64,000 nucleotides of DNA, taken from positions 3,533,501 to 3,597,500 of the forward strand of contig NC_011146.1 of the NCBI RefSeq assembly GCF_000020725.1. Direction: 5' to 3'. The notes beneath the pieces are model-generated. The model was not told the DNA's origin, searched no databases, and saw nothing but the letters and a program-made list of their open reading frames with translations. The stretch is from Citrifermentans bemidjiense Bem. Lineage in GTDB: Bacteria; Desulfobacterota; Desulfuromonadia; Geobacterales; Geobacteraceae. Below are positions 16,443 to 23,780 of this stretch, piece after piece (the stretch's first letter is position 1; every line of letters starts with the position of its first letter). The position numbers and the translations under genes are program-made.

Positions 16443-16594
16443 GTCAATCGGCGTCCAACTTTAATGTCGATCGGCTTCCAATTTTGACCCATCATCGGCA
16501 TCTTGAGACCCACCCCTCAATCTGTAAGGCCTCAATATTTCGAAAGGGGTGGGTCACCCTTGGAAGCCGATACTGGGTCAAAATTCAAAGCCGA
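16443..16594. mobile_element. IS-end remnant (IS21-like iterated terminal blocks) without transposase
   Basis: The left half carries three iterated blocks with an ATCGGC core (near 16446, 16470 and 16494). The right half carries inverted blocks ending AGCCGAT (16564 and 16589). In the middle an 11-bp inverted pair (GACCCACCCCT, AGGGGTGGGTC) spans about 16507-16557. Iterated terminal blocks are typical of IS21-family ends, but no istA/istB remains. The right end abuts the truncated recombinase and explains its missing N-terminus. Confidence 0.5.
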
Positions 16595-17397
16595 TTCACA
16601 TCTTCCACATCACCGGCGTCGAAATGCAGAAGTTCATCGCTTCACTGAAGCACCGAAGCGGCCCAACAAAAGGACAGCCCCTGTCGCGTGCACGGATTCT
16701 CAACGTTCTCCAGGTCTTCAAGACCATCTGGAACGATGCCATTGAGGAGCACCGCTGGAATCTCCCCGACCCGTGCAGGTCGTTGAAGAGGCACCTCCCG
16801 AAGAAAAAGAAGAAAGTCGTGGAGGTATTCCGTTTCGCCGAGTGGGTGGCGATCATTGAGGCGATGGAGGCGTACTACCGGCCGGTGGCGAAGCTGATGG
16901 TCATCACGGGCATGATCGCCTCGGAAATAGCGGCGCTTAAGAAGTCGCATGTACGTGACGGCTACTTGTACGTGCATCAATCCATCGTAAAGGGGGAAGA
17001 ATCCGACGAACTCAAAACCGTGCACCGGGAGCGGCGGATACTTCTGACGAAAGCTTTAACGGAAATCCTTGATGAGGCCGCGTCTAAGGCCTCAGGCGAG
17101 TACCTCTTCACTATGGAAAACGGGATGACCTTCACCGCTGAGAGGTTTCAGCGGCGGGTATGGGTTAAGGCATTGAAAAAAGCTGGCATAAAGTACCGGA
17201 AGCCCTACACGACCAGGCACACATTCGCGGCGTGGGCTCTGGCGATCAGGACGGACCAGAACCGGCTGGTGAACCTAATGGGGCACGCCAGCAAGCAAAT
17301 GATTTTCGAAGTTTATGGCCGCTACGTGGAGGGGCTGGAGCAGGACCGCCTAAAGATCCTCGCCTACTTCGGGAGGGACTTCAAGCGGGGGAAATAG
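16594..17397 (+). pseudogene. N-terminally truncated tyrosine recombinase (integrase)
   Basis: From HIFHITGVEM onward (about 267 residues) the protein aligns with residues 147-410 of the intact integrase at 20929. The N-terminal arm-binding domain, about 145 residues, is gone, replaced at 16594 by the IS-end remnant. The catalytic boxes match the intact paralogue: TGMIASE with Ile in place of Arg I, YTTRHTFAAW, GHASKQM and the nucleophile Tyr in EVYGRY. It ends 83 bases before attachment repeat 2, so it once served the older element. An ATG lies inside the IS end (16549), so a shortened product could be made, but it would lack DNA arm-site binding. Confidence 0.8.
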
Positions 17398-17450
17398 CGG
17401 TCGCAGTTCGACCACCTGCGAAAGTTCCTGCGAAAGCCGGGGCAAAAAAA

Positions 17451-17472
17451 AAGGAATCCCGAAGGATTCCTT
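17451..17472. terminator. Bidirectional terminator at the element junction
   Basis: A 9-bp stem (AAGGAATCC with GGATTCCTT), loop CGAA, flanked by a run of A on the left and TTGTTGTT on the right, between the truncated integrase and attachment repeat 2. Confidence 0.8.
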
Positions 17473-17480
17473 GTTGTTAG

Positions 17481-17505
17481 TTTGGAGCGGGAAACGGGAT
17501 TCGAA
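17481..17505. repeat. Attachment-site repeat copy 2 (tRNA-Gly 3' end)
   Basis: Same 25 bases as copies 1 and 3 and the same orientation. It forms the junction between the two tandem elements: right end of the older one, left end of the younger one. Confidence 0.87.
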
Positions 17506-17672
17506 GGCCTCCAGGGGCAAAGCCCAACATCTAAATTTAAACACAATATCAGCTTATTACAAATAGTTACCTAAACCTTCAGTGTGTCTAAAGTCCATTA
17601 CGGTACAATGAAATTCGAACCGGCACTTTGAGCATAGCAACAGTTCAGGCTCACACACCACTTAAGGTGCTG

Positions 17673-18026
17673 TTAATCATCAGCCAAGATTTCATCGAGG
17701 ATCACATCTGCCTCTGATGCAACTTTATCCCTAAGTATCTTATAAAGCTGATGTAGCTTTCTCTGTGCGTCCTCTTCAGGAATTTCTTTTTCAGTATAAG
17801 CAACCAGCTTTACATCTTCCCAATCAATAACATTGGTTAACTCTCCAGGAGAATTTTCAGGATAATAATAAATCGCGTATTTACCACTACCTGATTGTCT
17901 TAACACGCTCCAACAATACTTGGCATTATACAAGAAAAATACTTCGTCGCTATCGCCTTCAACAGCGTTACTTATTTTATCAGTATTTTCTATCATCTTC
18001 AAAATAACTTGATATATTTTGCTCAT
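17673..18026 (-). CDS. Uncharacterised 117-residue protein, third gene of island cargo operon
   Basis: No known domain recognised. The protein is soluble-looking: an N-terminal helix, a beta-rich middle (EVFFLYNAKYCWSVL, YAIYYYP, VKLVAYTE), then a charged helix and an acidic tail (ILDEILADD). Its ATG overlaps the stop of the membrane-protein gene upstream by four bases (ATGA), so the two are translationally coupled and likely act together. Base composition is AT-rich compared with the chromosome. Position at the cargo end of a compact integrated element is typical of defence or superinfection-exclusion genes, but nothing in the sequence proves that. Confidence 0.7.
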   Translation of the reverse strand: MSKIYQVILKMIENTDKISNAVEGDSDEVFFLYNAKYCWSVLRQSGSGKYAIYYYPENSPGELTNVIDWEDVKLVAYTEKEIPEEDAQRKLHQLYKILRDKVASEADVILDEILADD

Positions 18027-18469
18027 CTTTCCCCCTTTGTAAAATTATCGTAACTATCAAGATCTAAATTTTTCAATGTTTCTTTCAATTCGCTTGTCAA
18101 GCCTCTTTTCATACCCTCAGTCAGTTGTTTTGGTGTAGTTATAGTCTCAGTTATTTTATCGGTTATAGCCTTACAAGGTTCACACAAATGTGGATTACCC
18201 TGTAGCTGCCCGACTATGTCATGAAAGATGTTTACTATCTCGTTATGCTCTAACTTTACTCCCGCTTTTAGATCCTGTATTTTCGCAATCTTGGAATTCA
18301 GTTCACCTAATGTCATTTTAAAACTGTAATTCTTTAACCAGTTAAAAATGGACATAATATCATGTCTTTTCATAAAAAAAAGGTAGATAGCAATACCGCC
18401 AGCAAATATCTCAGCTAGATTTGCAACGAACCCCACCAGTTTAACCAAAAAATCCAAAAAGGATGCCAT
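18023..18469 (-). CDS. Uncharacterised membrane-anchored protein, second gene of island cargo operon
   Basis: 148 residues. One hydrophobic segment near the N-terminus (about 5-34, FLVKLVGFVANLAEIFAGGI onward to YLFF) is followed by KRH, giving a likely N-out/C-in anchor. The rest is helical and charged, probably partly coiled coil (about 50-90), with a CEPC pair near residue 96. The ATG at 18469 overlaps the stop of a 33-codon ORF (TGATG), and the 3' end overlaps the next gene (ATGA). No family recognised. A membrane anchor with a paired cytosolic protein resembles the layout of many small defence or toxin modules; that is analogy only. Confidence 0.7.
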   Translation of the reverse strand: MASFLDFLVKLVGFVANLAEIFAGGIAIYLFFMKRHDIMSIFNWLKNYSFKMTLGELNSKIAKIQDLKAGVKLEHNEIVNIFHDIVGQLQGNPHLCEPCKAITDKITETITTPKQLTEGMKRGLTSELKETLKNLDLDSYDNFTKGER

Positions 18470-18570
18470 CAAAATTCCCTCGTTTTTTTGACCCGAGACA
18501 TTGGTGAATATATACCGCCAAGGCTACCAATTCTCCTGCCTGCGCCGGGTTCTTTATTAGAAGGCACCAT
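18469..18570 (-). CDS. Predicted 33-residue protein, first gene of island cargo operon
   Basis: ATG with GAGGAGGG upstream (3-base gap before ATG), 33 codons, stop TGA sharing a base with the next ATG. The peptide is basic (GRRIG, RVKKTR) and glycine-rich in the middle. The strong ribosome site and perfect coupling to the downstream gene argue that it is translated. It may be a genuine small protein or a leader that sets translation of the membrane protein. Confidence 0.5.
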   Translation of the reverse strand: MVPSNKEPGAGRRIGSLGGIYSPMSRVKKTREF

Positions 18571-18587
18571 AAAGCCCTCCTCGGCAA

Positions 18588-18617
18588 TTGTCAAAAATTT
18601 TATATAAAACTTGACAA
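18588..18617. promoter_or_regulatory. Inverted repeat in the divergent promoter region
   Basis: TTGTCAA (18588-18594) and TTGACAA (18611-18617) form an inverted pair 16 bases apart between the cargo operon and the ribbon-helix-helix gene. The right arm contains the -35 box of the latter. Plausible operator for the ribbon-helix-helix protein. Confidence 0.45.
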
Positions 18618-18640
18618 CACCCGTTTAGGTTTTGTATAAG
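18611..18640 (+). promoter_or_regulatory. Sigma-70-type promoter of the ribbon-helix-helix gene
   Basis: TTGACA (18611-18616), an 18-base spacer and TATAAG (18635-18640), 20 bases before the start codon, with GGGAGG between. Confidence 0.65.
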
Positions 18641-18659
18641 TTTTATCGGGAGGTACTCG

Positions 18660-19034
18660 ATGAAAACAAAAGACCTAATCACAATTTGGGGGGCTCCTGA
18701 GCCACCCCGCCTTGCACCGAAGCAGTTTTCGATCCGCTTACCAATGCTGGTCTCAGCCAAGATTTCCGCTCTATGCGAAATGTTCCCGAAGAAGACCAAG
18801 ACAGAGATAATTGGCGATCTCCTTACAACTGCCCTATATCAGTTGGAGCGTGACTTTCCTACGGAACAGGGCCGACCTCTTTTCGATCACCCCGAGACCG
18901 GTGAAACCATATACGAAGATGTAGGTATAGGAACTTCATTCCGTCGCCTAACCGAAAAGCATCTTCGCGAAATTGAAAAGGATGCCGGAGTAACTGACCC
19001 AATGCCATATGTTACAAATCAAGATTGTTATTAA
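18660..19034 (+). CDS. Ribbon-helix-helix DNA-binding protein
   Basis: 124 residues. Residues about 22-64 have the ribbon-helix-helix pattern: a short basic strand (KQFSIRLP) followed by two helices (LVSAKISALCEMF and KTEIIGDLLTTALYQLE). The C-terminal half is charged and unrecognised. Such proteins are usually autoregulators or copy-number/partner-gene repressors. The strong promoter in front carries an inverted repeat that also faces the divergent cargo operon, so it may control both. It is followed closely by a 54-residue ORF with a near-perfect ribosome site. Confidence 0.75.
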   Translation: MKTKDLITIWGAPEPPRLAPKQFSIRLPMLVSAKISALCEMFPKKTKTEIIGDLLTTALYQLERDFPTEQGRPLFDHPETGETIYEDVGIGTSFRRLTEKHLREIEKDAGVTDPMPYVTNQDCY

Positions 19035-19064
19035 CTATAAACCCTGCAAAAGGAGGTGATACCG

Positions 19065-19229
19065 ATGAAAGTGCTTGAAATCGATTTCCGACAGCTTCCC
19101 CTGGTGGTCAAGATACAGGGCAACGCTAAGACAAAGAGTTACATTTTAAAATCTTCTTCCCGCAAACTTGCAGCATGCCTTATCGGTATAGAAGAACCAT
19201 ACTTGCAACTAGTAACTGACGGCAAATAA
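19065..19229 (+). CDS. Predicted 54-residue protein of the integrated element
   Basis: ATG preceded by AAAAGGAGGTGATACCG, close to a perfect Shine-Dalgarno. 54 codons to TAA. It starts MKVLEIDFRQLPLVVKIQ and shows an alternating strand/helix pattern with no known domain. It lies 30 bases after the ribbon-helix-helix gene, so probably in one transcript with it. Small size and position suggest an accessory replication or control protein; no function is claimed. Confidence 0.65.
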   Translation: MKVLEIDFRQLPLVVKIQGNAKTKSYILKSSSRKLAACLIGIEEPYLQLVTDGK

Positions 19230-19232
19230 TAA

Positions 19233-19264
19233 CCACCCGGTGGCCCCTCGGGGGTGCTGGGTGG
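19233..19264. promoter_or_regulatory. GC-rich hairpin upstream of the replication-initiator gene
   Basis: CCACCC (from 19233) pairs with GGGTGG (to 19264), with an inner GCCCC/GGGGG stem, and no T-run follows. It is either a terminator of the small genes before it or a candidate replication nick site for the Rep protein 100 bases downstream. Confidence 0.4.
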
Positions 19265-19362
19265 CCCCATCACCTACTCACGCCTTGTAGCTAGCCATTC
19301 CCTCTATGGGTGAAGCAAGCCATTGGCAATTTCCATGTGCTTATGCACAGAAGGAGTTGTTT

Positions 19363-20535
19363 ATGTCGACGCTTCCACCTTACCAAATCCCAACTAGCAT
19401 GGCAGAGTCTGTAACACGCCATGCGCAAAACCCACCTATATCAGAATCTCTCTTTCTCTCCTGCGGTATCGACACGCTCGACCTTGGGCTGTATGTCTCC
19501 TGGGACACCAGATGGAACTCCACAAAGGCAGGCCTTGAGGATAAAAAGTCTGCTGCACAACAGACGACCGAACTTCTCGACCAGACAGACATAGGAAGAG
19601 AATTTCTGCATCATCCGAGCGGCAAGGCTCCTAATTACCGCTATCAACTGCACTTCCCTGAATATCGCGTATACATCGCCATTTCCGACAAGCCCGGCAA
19701 ATCCCCTAATGTCTATGTCACCATAAAGGCAGAAACCCTCTGGCACGTTGAGTTCCCTACAATACTTGAACTCTTGGAGTTCGACCTCGACAGCTTCGGC
19801 GGAACAATCGAGCGCATCCAACCTAGCAGGGTTGACTTGTGCGCGGACTTCAGAATCAATCCGCCACCCACATTGCAATTCATACAACAGCATCGGGTGT
19901 CGCGTAGCACCATGATACGCCCCTACCTGAGCGGCGAGACCCTGGAAACATTCTATTCTGGCTCGCCATCCTCACCGGTTCAAATCCGCATCTATGACAA
20001 GGGCAAGGAAATCCTGAAAACCAACAAACAATGGTTCCTTCCCATTTGGGGAGTAGATACGCCTGAAGGCGTTTGGCGAGTTGAATTCCAATTGCGGCGT
20101 ACATTTCTCCACCAATACAGGATCAAGACCATAGAAGACCTGTGGGGCAAGATCGGGACCATATGGGAGTACCTGACTGCGGAATGGTTCTCATTGAGAC
20201 TCCCCGACAACGAGAAGGCAGAACGGCGAACCATTCATCCCTGGTGGTTATTAGTCCAGGAATGCAGTGAGCGATTCGGGGGGATGAGCGAGGTAAGACG
20301 CACATACACCACTGACACGGTAGAGCCTATTCAGAAGACACTTGCTCATATCTGCGGACGGCTCGTTTCCATAGCTGCGCAAGAAGGCATTAAGGATAGG
20401 ATGAAAGCCATTCTGCACCTGGAGGAACTTATCTACCAACGGATGGATGAAGAAAAATTCCGAAGCGAGTACAAGAAGAAGGCGATAAAGCTCGGTTATC
20501 GCGGTGAGTTGGGAGGGGCAGAATATGAGGGGTGA
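19363..20535 (+). CDS. Replication initiation factor-like protein (Rep_trans family)
   Basis: 390 residues. The central part contains SRVDLCADF, ETFYSGSP, IRIYDKGKEI and WRVEFQLRR, a set of words typical of the Rep_trans/replication-initiation-factor family of rolling-circle plasmids and integrative elements. The family nicks one strand at an origin through a Tyr and starts rolling-circle replication. The exact nucleophile cannot be fixed by eye. ATG at 19363 is preferred over an upstream in-frame ATG because AAGGAG lies 6 bases before it. It is followed, with an 11-base overlap, by the excisionase-like gene. It implies that the element can replicate after excision. Confidence 0.75.
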   Translation: MSTLPPYQIPTSMAESVTRHAQNPPISESLFLSCGIDTLDLGLYVSWDTRWNSTKAGLEDKKSAAQQTTELLDQTDIGREFLHHPSGKAPNYRYQLHFPEYRVYIAISDKPGKSPNVYVTIKAETLWHVEFPTILELLEFDLDSFGGTIERIQPSRVDLCADFRINPPPTLQFIQQHRVSRSTMIRPYLSGETLETFYSGSPSSPVQIRIYDKGKEILKTNKQWFLPIWGVDTPEGVWRVEFQLRRTFLHQYRIKTIEDLWGKIGTIWEYLTAEWFSLRLPDNEKAERRTIHPWWLLVQECSERFGGMSEVRRTYTTDTVEPIQKTLAHICGRLVSIAAQEGIKDRMKAILHLEELIYQRMDEEKFRSEYKKKAIKLGYRGELGGAEYEG

Positions 20536-20851
20536 TCCTGAACTGCTGACCGTGGAGGAATTTGCCAAACGGATGAAGGTATCCAGAACAACGGTATTCG
20601 GATGGCTGAAAAGTGGGGTTCTCAGTGAAGGGGTGCATTACTTCCGAATTGGCAGAATCCTCCGCTTCTGCTGGCGGGAAGGCCTCTTCTTCAACAGCCA
20701 GCAGAAGCAGCCTTTGGAGGATGAATGCCAAACATCTCAACCACCGTTGCCGCGAAGTGAGCAAGATTCACAGCGAGGCGCAGCCTCGGTCCCAGGCCCG
20801 GGGTTGACTGTCGGTAGGGGCGCAGCCCCGGCTATCAACCTTGACTATTGA
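20525..20851 (+). CDS. Excisionase-like helix-turn-helix protein
   Basis: 108 residues. The N-terminal 60 form a MerR/HTH_17-type winged helix (ELLTVEEFAKRMKVSRTTVFGWLKSGVL ... YFRIGRILRF) typical of Xis directionality factors. The C-terminal 45 residues look disordered and Gln/Pro/Gly-rich. ATG at 20525 is chosen because GGAGGGG lies 6 bases upstream; it overlaps the end of the Rep gene. It sits 80 bases before the integrase, the usual Xis-Int order. Confidence 0.8.
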   Translation: MRGDPELLTVEEFAKRMKVSRTTVFGWLKSGVLSEGVHYFRIGRILRFCWREGLFFNSQQKQPLEDECQTSQPPLPRSEQDSQRGAASVPGPGLTVGRGAAPAINLDY

Positions 20852-20928
20852 TTATGAAATGAAATGCCGCTATTCTCCGCACCGGACTTAGACACACTGA
20901 AGGGAGGGTAACGACATGAGGACATAAC

Positions 20929-22239
20929 ATGAGAATGAAGAAAGGCAATCTGGCCATCGAGACACCAGCCAAGGAAACCGGAGCCATCAAGAGGCGTAAA
21001 GGCTCTAAAAAGCTCTACGTCGATTTCTACTACTTCGGCCACCGGATCACCCGATCAACGGAACTTGACGACACCCCAGCCAATGAAAGGAAGGTTCGCG
21101 CCTTCCTCAACAGGATCACGGAGCGGATCGAGAACGGAACCTTCAAATTTGCCGAAGCGTTCCCCGGCTCCTCAGATCAGGAAAAGGCATATTTCACCCA
21201 AAAGGAAGGCAGGGAGTACCGACCTGAACCGCATCAGGTGTTATTCGGCGACTACGCCAAAGAGTGGATGCTGACCATTTACCCCACTTTCGGCTCACCG
21301 ACCAAGCGGAACGATTACAAGGAAGCTCTTGAATCGCGTATCCTGCCCCACTTCAAGAACTTCACCTTTTACCAGCTCACCAGCATGGAGCTTTTCAAAT
21401 TCACTGAGTCGCTGGTAAGGCAAAAAGGGAAGGACAAAGGGAAGCCGCTTTCAACGGCTCGAAAGGTTAATCTGCTGATACCCTTCCGGGCCATCTGGAA
21501 CGATGCCTGCGATCATTACCGCTGGGTACTGAAAAGCCCCTTCGACAACCTGAAAAAGAAGCTGCCGAAGACTGAGAAGAAAGAGCACACCGTCATAAGG
21601 CTTCATGACTGGCTCAAGTTCCTTGATAACCTTGAAGACCATTACCGACCCATTGCGGAAATGATGATCCTTACCGGGATGATCCCTTCCGAGCTGGGAG
21701 GCCTGAAGCGGGAAGACATTGAAGGAGACTACATCAACGTCAGAAGCTCCTATGTCCTCGGGGAAGAAAAGAAGAGCCTCAAGACCGCTTTTAGGAAGAG
21801 GCAAATCTTCATCACCCAAGCCATCAGGGAACGGCTACAGATCATCCTTGACCGTTCCTCTTCCCCCTACGTCTTCATCATGGAGGACGGGAAGAGATTC
21901 AACAGCAGCCGCTTCAGCAAACTCTGGCAGAAGGCCGTATTAACGGCGGGAATACCGTATGTCACATCCTACTCTGCCCGTCACTCCTTCGCTGCCTGGA
22001 GCCTCATTATCGGCGTTAATCCGCTGAGGCTGGTAAACCTGATGGGACATGCCAGCAAACAGATGGTCTATGAGGTGTACGGGAATTACGTTGAAGGCCT
22101 GGAGGACGACGCGGAGGAAATGCTTGATTACTTCGGGCGCGACTTCGTGCTACCCCGGAAAAAGAAATCCCCGGTTCCGTTTAGGGACAGTACCGGGGAC
22201 AGTCTTGGAAGTTCCGTTCTAACTACTGGAACCATTTAG
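20929..22239 (+). CDS. Tyrosine recombinase (site-specific integrase) of the tRNA-Gly element
   Basis: 436 residues, full length for a phage/island integrase. An N-terminal arm-binding region (about 18-80, with KKLYVDFYYFGHRITRST) is followed by a SAM-like core-binding domain (about 103-205) and the catalytic domain (about 220-400). Active-site boxes: GHASKQM (His374), nucleophile Tyr384 (EVYGNY) and Arg351 in YSARHSF. Two usual residues are replaced: box I reads TGMIPSE with Ile252 where Arg is expected, and box II has Tyr348 where His is usual. The truncated paralogue at 16594 shares the Arg I change. The stop lies 5 bases before the attachment repeat and tRNA-Gly. Confidence 0.9.
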   Translation: MRMKKGNLAIETPAKETGAIKRRKGSKKLYVDFYYFGHRITRSTELDDTPANERKVRAFLNRITERIENGTFKFAEAFPGSSDQEKAYFTQKEGREYRPEPHQVLFGDYAKEWMLTIYPTFGSPTKRNDYKEALESRILPHFKNFTFYQLTSMELFKFTESLVRQKGKDKGKPLSTARKVNLLIPFRAIWNDACDHYRWVLKSPFDNLKKKLPKTEKKEHTVIRLHDWLKFLDNLEDHYRPIAEMMILTGMIPSELGGLKREDIEGDYINVRSSYVLGEEKKSLKTAFRKRQIFITQAIRERLQIILDRSSSPYVFIMEDGKRFNSSRFSKLWQKAVLTAGIPYVTSYSARHSFAAWSLIIGVNPLRLVNLMGHASKQMVYEVYGNYVEGLEDDAEEMLDYFGRDFVLPRKKKSPVPFRDSTGDSLGSSVLTTGTI

Positions 22240-22244
22240 TATTA

Positions 22245-22321
<77 letters not shown>

Positions 22322-22455
22322 TCAATGGAGATCCTGTTTATAGCAAAGACGCCTCCCGCAGTCAACCTCTTTTTTTTAATGACAGAGAAAATTTCCGGCC
22401 CGCACCAGCGCCAAATGTCGTATCATATCGCGCACTATTGGCTATACTCTCTATC

Positions 22456-23076
22456 ATGAGAAAAACGGACAAACTACGCAGTCAAATAGCGTGCGAGGCC
22501 GCGAGGCTCATGTACGAGGACGGGGTGAGGGAGTACCGCGATGCCAAGAGGAAGGCGGCCAAGCGCTTCGGGCCGGAAAAGGCGCTTTCCCTCGGATCGC
22601 ACCTGCCGACGAACGCGGAGATCCACGAGGAGCTGGCCAGGCTCATCGCCGCCAACGAGGAGGACGTCCTTCCGGAACGCCTGCTGCGCCTGAGGCAGAC
22701 AGCCCTCTCCTACCTCGACCTGTTCGCCGACTTCTCGCCTTACCTGGTGGGGTCGGTCCTGTCGGGAGCCGTGACCAGCAGAAGCGACATCGACATCCAC
22801 CTCTTCACCGATTACATAGAGACTGTCGAAATCCTCCTTAAGGAGCGTGGCATCGCATTCCAGACCGAGACGATACCGGTCAGGAAGCATGGCATCATCA
22901 AGGATTACACCCACATCTACCTTGAAGACGACGGGGTAGTGATAGAGTGCTCCGTCTACCCCGCAGATGAGCGGCGCAACCGCACCGTAAGCAGCATCAC
23001 CGGAAGACCGATGGAACGGGCCGGCGCCTTCCGGCTGAAAAAGATCATCGCCCAGTCGCTGGGCGAAGAGGAGTGA
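22456..23076 (+). CDS. Small nucleotidyltransferase-domain protein
   Basis: 206 residues. Residues about 110-135 read LVGSVLSGAVTSRSDIDIHLFTD, matching the GS-x-SG ... D-x-D signature of the polymerase-beta/MNT nucleotidyltransferase superfamily. A third acidic residue probably lies in VVIECSVYP. The N-terminal 100 residues are helical. The start at ATG 22456 excludes an upstream frame that would be translated through the tRNA. There is no good ribosome site; a TATACT 8 bases before ATG suggests a leaderless or very short-leader transcript. The stop overlaps the ribosome site of the thioesterase gene, so they form an operon. Substrate unknown. Confidence 0.75.
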   Translation: MRKTDKLRSQIACEAARLMYEDGVREYRDAKRKAAKRFGPEKALSLGSHLPTNAEIHEELARLIAANEEDVLPERLLRLRQTALSYLDLFADFSPYLVGSVLSGAVTSRSDIDIHLFTDYIETVEILLKERGIAFQTETIPVRKHGIIKDYTHIYLEDDGVVIECSVYPADERRNRTVSSITGRPMERAGAFRLKKIIAQSLGEEE

Positions 23077-23078
23077 TA

Positions 23079-23513
23079 ATGGAAAACCGCAAGGCAGAAC
23101 TGATCGAGACGCTGCTCCCCAAAGACACCAACTCCTACGGCAACATCTTCGGCGGCGTCATCATGAGCATCATGGACAAAACGGCTGGGGTCGTCTGCTG
23201 GCGCTACGCCAGGAAGAGGGTCGTCACCGCCTGCGCCCACCGCATCGACTTCCACACCCCGATAAACGTCGGGGAAGTGGTCTATTCGAGAGCGACCATC
23301 ATCCATGTCGGGCGATCTTCGATGGAGGTCGAACTGGAAGTGGAAGTGGAAAACGTCACCGACGGCTCCACGCGCCGCGCCGCGAGCGGCCTTTTCACCA
23401 TGGTGGCAGTCGACGAGAACTGGCACACCTCCCCGGTGCCGCAATGGCAACCGGTGACCGAGGAGGAGATCGAGAAATGGCGGGAAGTAGAGAAGAGGAG
23501 AAAGGGTGCGTGA
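23079..23513 (+). CDS. Acyl-CoA thioesterase (YciA/ACOT hot-dog family)
   Basis: 144 residues, single hot-dog domain. The family words are present: NSYGNIFGGVIMSIMDKTAGVVCWRYA, RVVTACAHRIDFHTPINVGEVV and EVEVENVTDGSTRRAASGLFTMVAVD. It hydrolyses acyl-CoA to free acid and CoA in the cytoplasm; chain-length preference cannot be read. ATG at 23079 with GAGGAG upstream is preferred to the GTG six bases earlier. It is coupled to the nucleotidyltransferase before it and to the lipoprotein after it (GTGA overlap). Confidence 0.9.
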   Translation: MENRKAELIETLLPKDTNSYGNIFGGVIMSIMDKTAGVVCWRYARKRVVTACAHRIDFHTPINVGEVVYSRATIIHVGRSSMEVELEVEVENVTDGSTRRAASGLFTMVAVDENWHTSPVPQWQPVTEEEIEKWREVEKRRKGA

Positions 23514-23719
23514 CTCGGAGGCTCTTACTGCTTTGCGCGCTCGCCTTACTGGCGGGGTGCGAATCGCTGAACGATACGCTGGTGCGGCAGATGTACATCG
23601 ATCACGGGGTAAGCCGCGAAGTCGGTGACCAGATCAGGGAGGGGCTGGAACGTCGACAAAAGGCTCCTGCCGCGAAACTGCCGAAGGAACCTGCACCGCC
23701 TCTTCTTGACCTGGGCTAG
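23510..23719 (+). CDS. Small predicted lipoprotein
   Basis: 69 residues from a GTG that overlaps the thioesterase stop. It has a type-II signal peptide with lipobox LLAGC, then a short helix (VSREVGDQIREGLERRQK) and a Pro/Ala-rich tail. Residue after Cys is Glu, so outer-membrane sorting is likely. No family recognised. The start is set by GGAG upstream and by the signal peptide beginning directly after it. Confidence 0.7.
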   Translation: MTRRLLLLCALALLAGCESLNDTLVRQMYIDHGVSREVGDQIREGLERRQKAPAAKLPKEPAPPLLDLG

Positions 23720-23780
23720 CTCCTGCAACTCCTCCCACGAACCCACCCTTGTCTCTCAACAGCTTCTATCTTTGAAATGG

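Larger units (their letters stand above)
10927..17505. mobile_element. Older integrated element at tRNA-Gly (decayed)
   Basis: The segment is bounded by two direct copies of the tRNA-Gly 3' end (10928-10952 and 17481-17505). A truncated tyrosine recombinase lies next to the right copy, the usual integrase-at-the-end layout. Contents: a dGTPase fragment, a pentaheme cytochrome, MocR and Rrf2 regulators, an SDR-like enzyme and IS-end remnants. The recombinase has lost its N-terminus, so the element is probably fixed. That it moved as one unit is inference; parts may be later additions. Confidence 0.65.

Noticed and set aside
16549-16593. N-terminal residues of the truncated integrase as true coding sequence
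   Set aside because: These codons lie in the inverted IS-end blocks and share nothing with the intact paralogue.
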